The notes beneath the pieces are model-generated. The model was not told the origin of the DNA and searched no databases. It worked only from the letters and a program-made list of their open reading frames with translations. Of a DNA stretch of 6,463 nucleotides, positions 5,346 through 6,463 are shown in pieces. The stretch comes from Sulfuricellaceae bacterium (lineage in GTDB: Bacteria; Pseudomonadota; Gammaproteobacteria; Burkholderiales; UBA9220): positions 1-6,463 of the forward strand of contig JAIOJO010000519.1 in assembly GCA_019911985.1 (NCBI GenBank). Direction: 5' to 3'. Numbering within the stretch: the stretch's first letter is position 1; every line of letters starts with the position of its first letter. The position numbers were made by a program, and so were the translations under genes.

Positions 5346-5965
5346 ACGAACAGGATGCGGTGATTTTTGTGGTCGACGACGATGCGGCGATGCGCCGCTC
5401 GCTGGCTTATTTGTTCGACTCGGTGGGCTGGCGCGTGGAATTGTTCGATTCGGGACGCGATTTTTTGGATCGCTACGACGGCCATTTGCCGGGCTGTCTC
5501 GTGCTGGATATGCGCATGCCCTTGATGAGCGGGCTGGAGTTGCAACACATGCTCAAGGAGCGCGAGATAGGCATACCCATCGTTTTTCTCACCGGCCACG
5601 GCGATGTGGCGATGGCGGTGCAAGCGATGAAAACCGGCGCGAGCGACTTCCTCGAAAAGCCGTGCAAAGACCAAGTGTTGCTGGATACGGTGTCGCGCGC
5701 CGTGCAGCGCAGCCTGGCCGTATGCCGCAAAAGCGAGCAGACCCACGCCGTTCTATCCATACTCGCGACCCTGACGCCGCGCGAACGGGAAGTGGCGGAG
5801 CGGGTGGCCCTCGGCAAGGCCAACAAAATTATCGCCCGCGAACTCGATATCAGCGATAAAACCGTTCAGGTTCACCGCCATCATGCGATGGAAAAAATGG
5901 GCGTCCATTCGGCGGCGGAACTCGCTCTCGTACTGTTCGGCACCGAAGCGGTTGACGCCTCTTGA
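5342..5965 (+). CDS. ttrR: TtrR-like response regulator, FixJ/NarL type
   Basis: This is a 207-residue two-domain regulator. The receiver domain (about 6-120) has the acidic pocket D12/D13, phosphoacceptor D56 in VLDMRMP, T84 in FLTGHGD and K106 in EKPC, all as in functional FixJ-type receivers. The C-terminal LuxR-type helix-turn-helix (about 140-200) starts TLTPREREVAERVALGKANK and has the recognition region ISDKTVQVHRHHAMEKMGV. The start ATG overlaps the sensor stop codon as ATGA (5342-5345), and GAGGG precedes it by 4 bases, so translation is coupled and production is matched to that of the sensor. By family knowledge, phosphorylated TtrR activates tetrathionate reductase genes; here the likely targets begin beyond the right edge, because the TtrA-like gene runs towards this one. 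The binding site cannot be named. Confidence 0.88.
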   Translation: MNEQDAVIFVVDDDAAMRRSLAYLFDSVGWRVELFDSGRDFLDRYDGHLPGCLVLDMRMPLMSGLELQHMLKEREIGIPIVFLTGHGDVAMAVQAMKTGASDFLEKPCKDQVLLDTVSRAVQRSLAVCRKSEQTHAVLSILATLTPREREVAERVALGKANKIIARELDISDKTVQVHRHHAMEKMGVHSAAELALVLFGTEAVDAS

Positions 5966-5979
5966 TTCCTGCTGGCTCC

Positions 5980-6007
5980 CGAACGCCCCCTCGCTAGGGA
6001 GCGTTCG
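5980..6007. terminator. Hairpin between convergent genes, likely bidirectional terminator
   Basis: Arms CGAACGCCCCCT (5980-5991) and AGGGAGCGTTCG (5996-6007) pair over 12 positions around the 4-base loop CGCT. The single C-A mismatch on the plus strand becomes a G-U pair on the minus strand, so the minus-strand RNA hairpin is fully paired. It lies between the stop of the response regulator (5965) and that of the TtrA-like gene (6010). No T-run follows on either strand, so it may stop transcription inefficiently or mainly protect the 3' ends. Confidence 0.65.
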
Positions 6008-6009
6008 CG

Positions 6010-6463
6010 CTACGCCCGCACGATCCGCGCCGGTAGACCTTGCCGCACCGCCGTTCCCGCCACCGGATCGACGAACACGTTGCGTCCGCTGCGGCTCGGA
6101 TCGCTCAAGCCCATATCGTTGAGATTCGTACCGGCGCCGATGGCCGGCTCATGCGGCCGAGTTTGGCCGCCGATGGTGTGCGCCCGCGCACCGAGTTCGC
6201 GATGGCCGAAGCCGTGCTCGACCGCCACCACGCCGCGCTGCACGCCATGGCGCAGTATCATCGTCGCTGCGGCGCGCCCCCCCGGCGTTTCGAGGTAGAC
6301 CTTGTCGCCGCTTTGCAAACCCAAGTGCGCGGCATCGTCCGGATGCACCGCCACCGGATTGTCGGGATGGATGCCGCGCAAGCGCCGTGCGCCGATGCTG
6401 TACGAGTTTTGCAGCGGCGATTTCGAGCTGATCAATTGCAGCGGCCATTCCGTTTCCGGGTAC
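6010..6463 (-). CDS. ttrA: Molybdopterin oxidoreductase, C-terminal part; probably tetrathionate reductase subunit TtrA
   Basis: Only the last 150 codons or so are in the window; the frame is open to the right edge, and the stop is TAG at 6012-6010. The visible protein is the molybdopterin-guanine-dinucleotide binding domain of the DMSO-reductase superfamily: WPLQLISSKSPLQNSYSIG near the edge, HPDNPVAVHPDDAAHLGLQ, then SGDKVYLETPGGRAAAT, VVAVEHGFGHRELGARAH, and a C-terminal PVAGTAVRQGLPARIVRA. These motifs fit the TtrA branch, which reduces tetrathionate to thiosulfate at the outer face of the inner membrane together with the iron-sulfur subunit TtrB and the membrane subunit TtrC. The adjacent TtrS/TtrR-like pair strengthens the call. 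Other sulfur-oxyanion or polysulfide reductases of the superfamily cannot be excluded from the C-terminus alone. The gene converges on the regulator gene with a 44-bp gap. Confidence 0.75.
   Translation of the reverse strand, partial: YPETEWPLQLISSKSPLQNSYSIGARRLRGIHPDNPVAVHPDDAAHLGLQSGDKVYLETPGGRAAATMILRHGVQRGVVAVEHGFGHRELGARAHTIGGQTRPHEPAIGAGTNLNDMGLSDPSRSGRNVFVDPVAGTAVRQGLPARIVRA

Overview
The window looks like chromosomal DNA of a moderately GC-rich proteobacterium, most likely a gammaproteobacterium. The HipA/HipB pair is of the Escherichia coli type, the two-component pair resembles the tetrathionate sensor/regulator TtrS/TtrR, and the ABC genes are of the MacB/LolD-FtsX type common in that class. 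Genus cannot be fixed from the sequence alone.

Layout: (1) 1-951, minus strand: a two-gene ABC transporter operon, with an ATPase followed after 4 bp by the first 73 residues of an FtsX/MacB-type permease that runs off the left edge. (2) 1000-1068: a 19-bp perfect inverted repeat whose right arm belongs to a 46-bp sequence that recurs, almost unchanged, at 3257-3303. (3) 1065-2803, minus strand: a complete hipB-hipA toxin-antitoxin operon, preceded by an autoregulatory region at 2847-2946 with three near-palindromic 19-bp operators and a degenerate fourth, all starting exactly 27 bp apart. (4) About 2947-3256: a non-coding stretch with possible decayed mobile DNA. (5) 3257-3303: the second copy of the direct repeat. 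(6) 3304-3536: leader of the next operon. (7) 3537-5965, plus strand: a TtrS-like sensor kinase and TtrR-like response regulator with a 4-bp ATGA overlap. (8) 5980-6007: a strong hairpin between convergent genes. (9) 6010-6463, minus strand: the C-terminal end of a molybdopterin oxidoreductase, probably the tetrathionate reductase catalytic subunit TtrA.

How it fits together: HipB and HipA should repress their own promoter through the operator array, with HipB neutralising the HipA kinase. The whole toxin-antitoxin module sits between two direct repeats (45 of 47 aligned positions identical), which suggests it is a discrete inserted or exchangeable cassette, although no integrase or transposase lies inside. 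TtrS would sense a sulfur oxyanion in the periplasm and phosphorylate TtrR, which would activate the reductase genes whose catalytic subunit ends at the right edge.

No wholly new system is demonstrable here. The most unusual points are the repeat-bracketed hipBA cassette, the 27-bp-phased operator array, and a HipB with a long basic repetitive tail that still ends in tryptophan.
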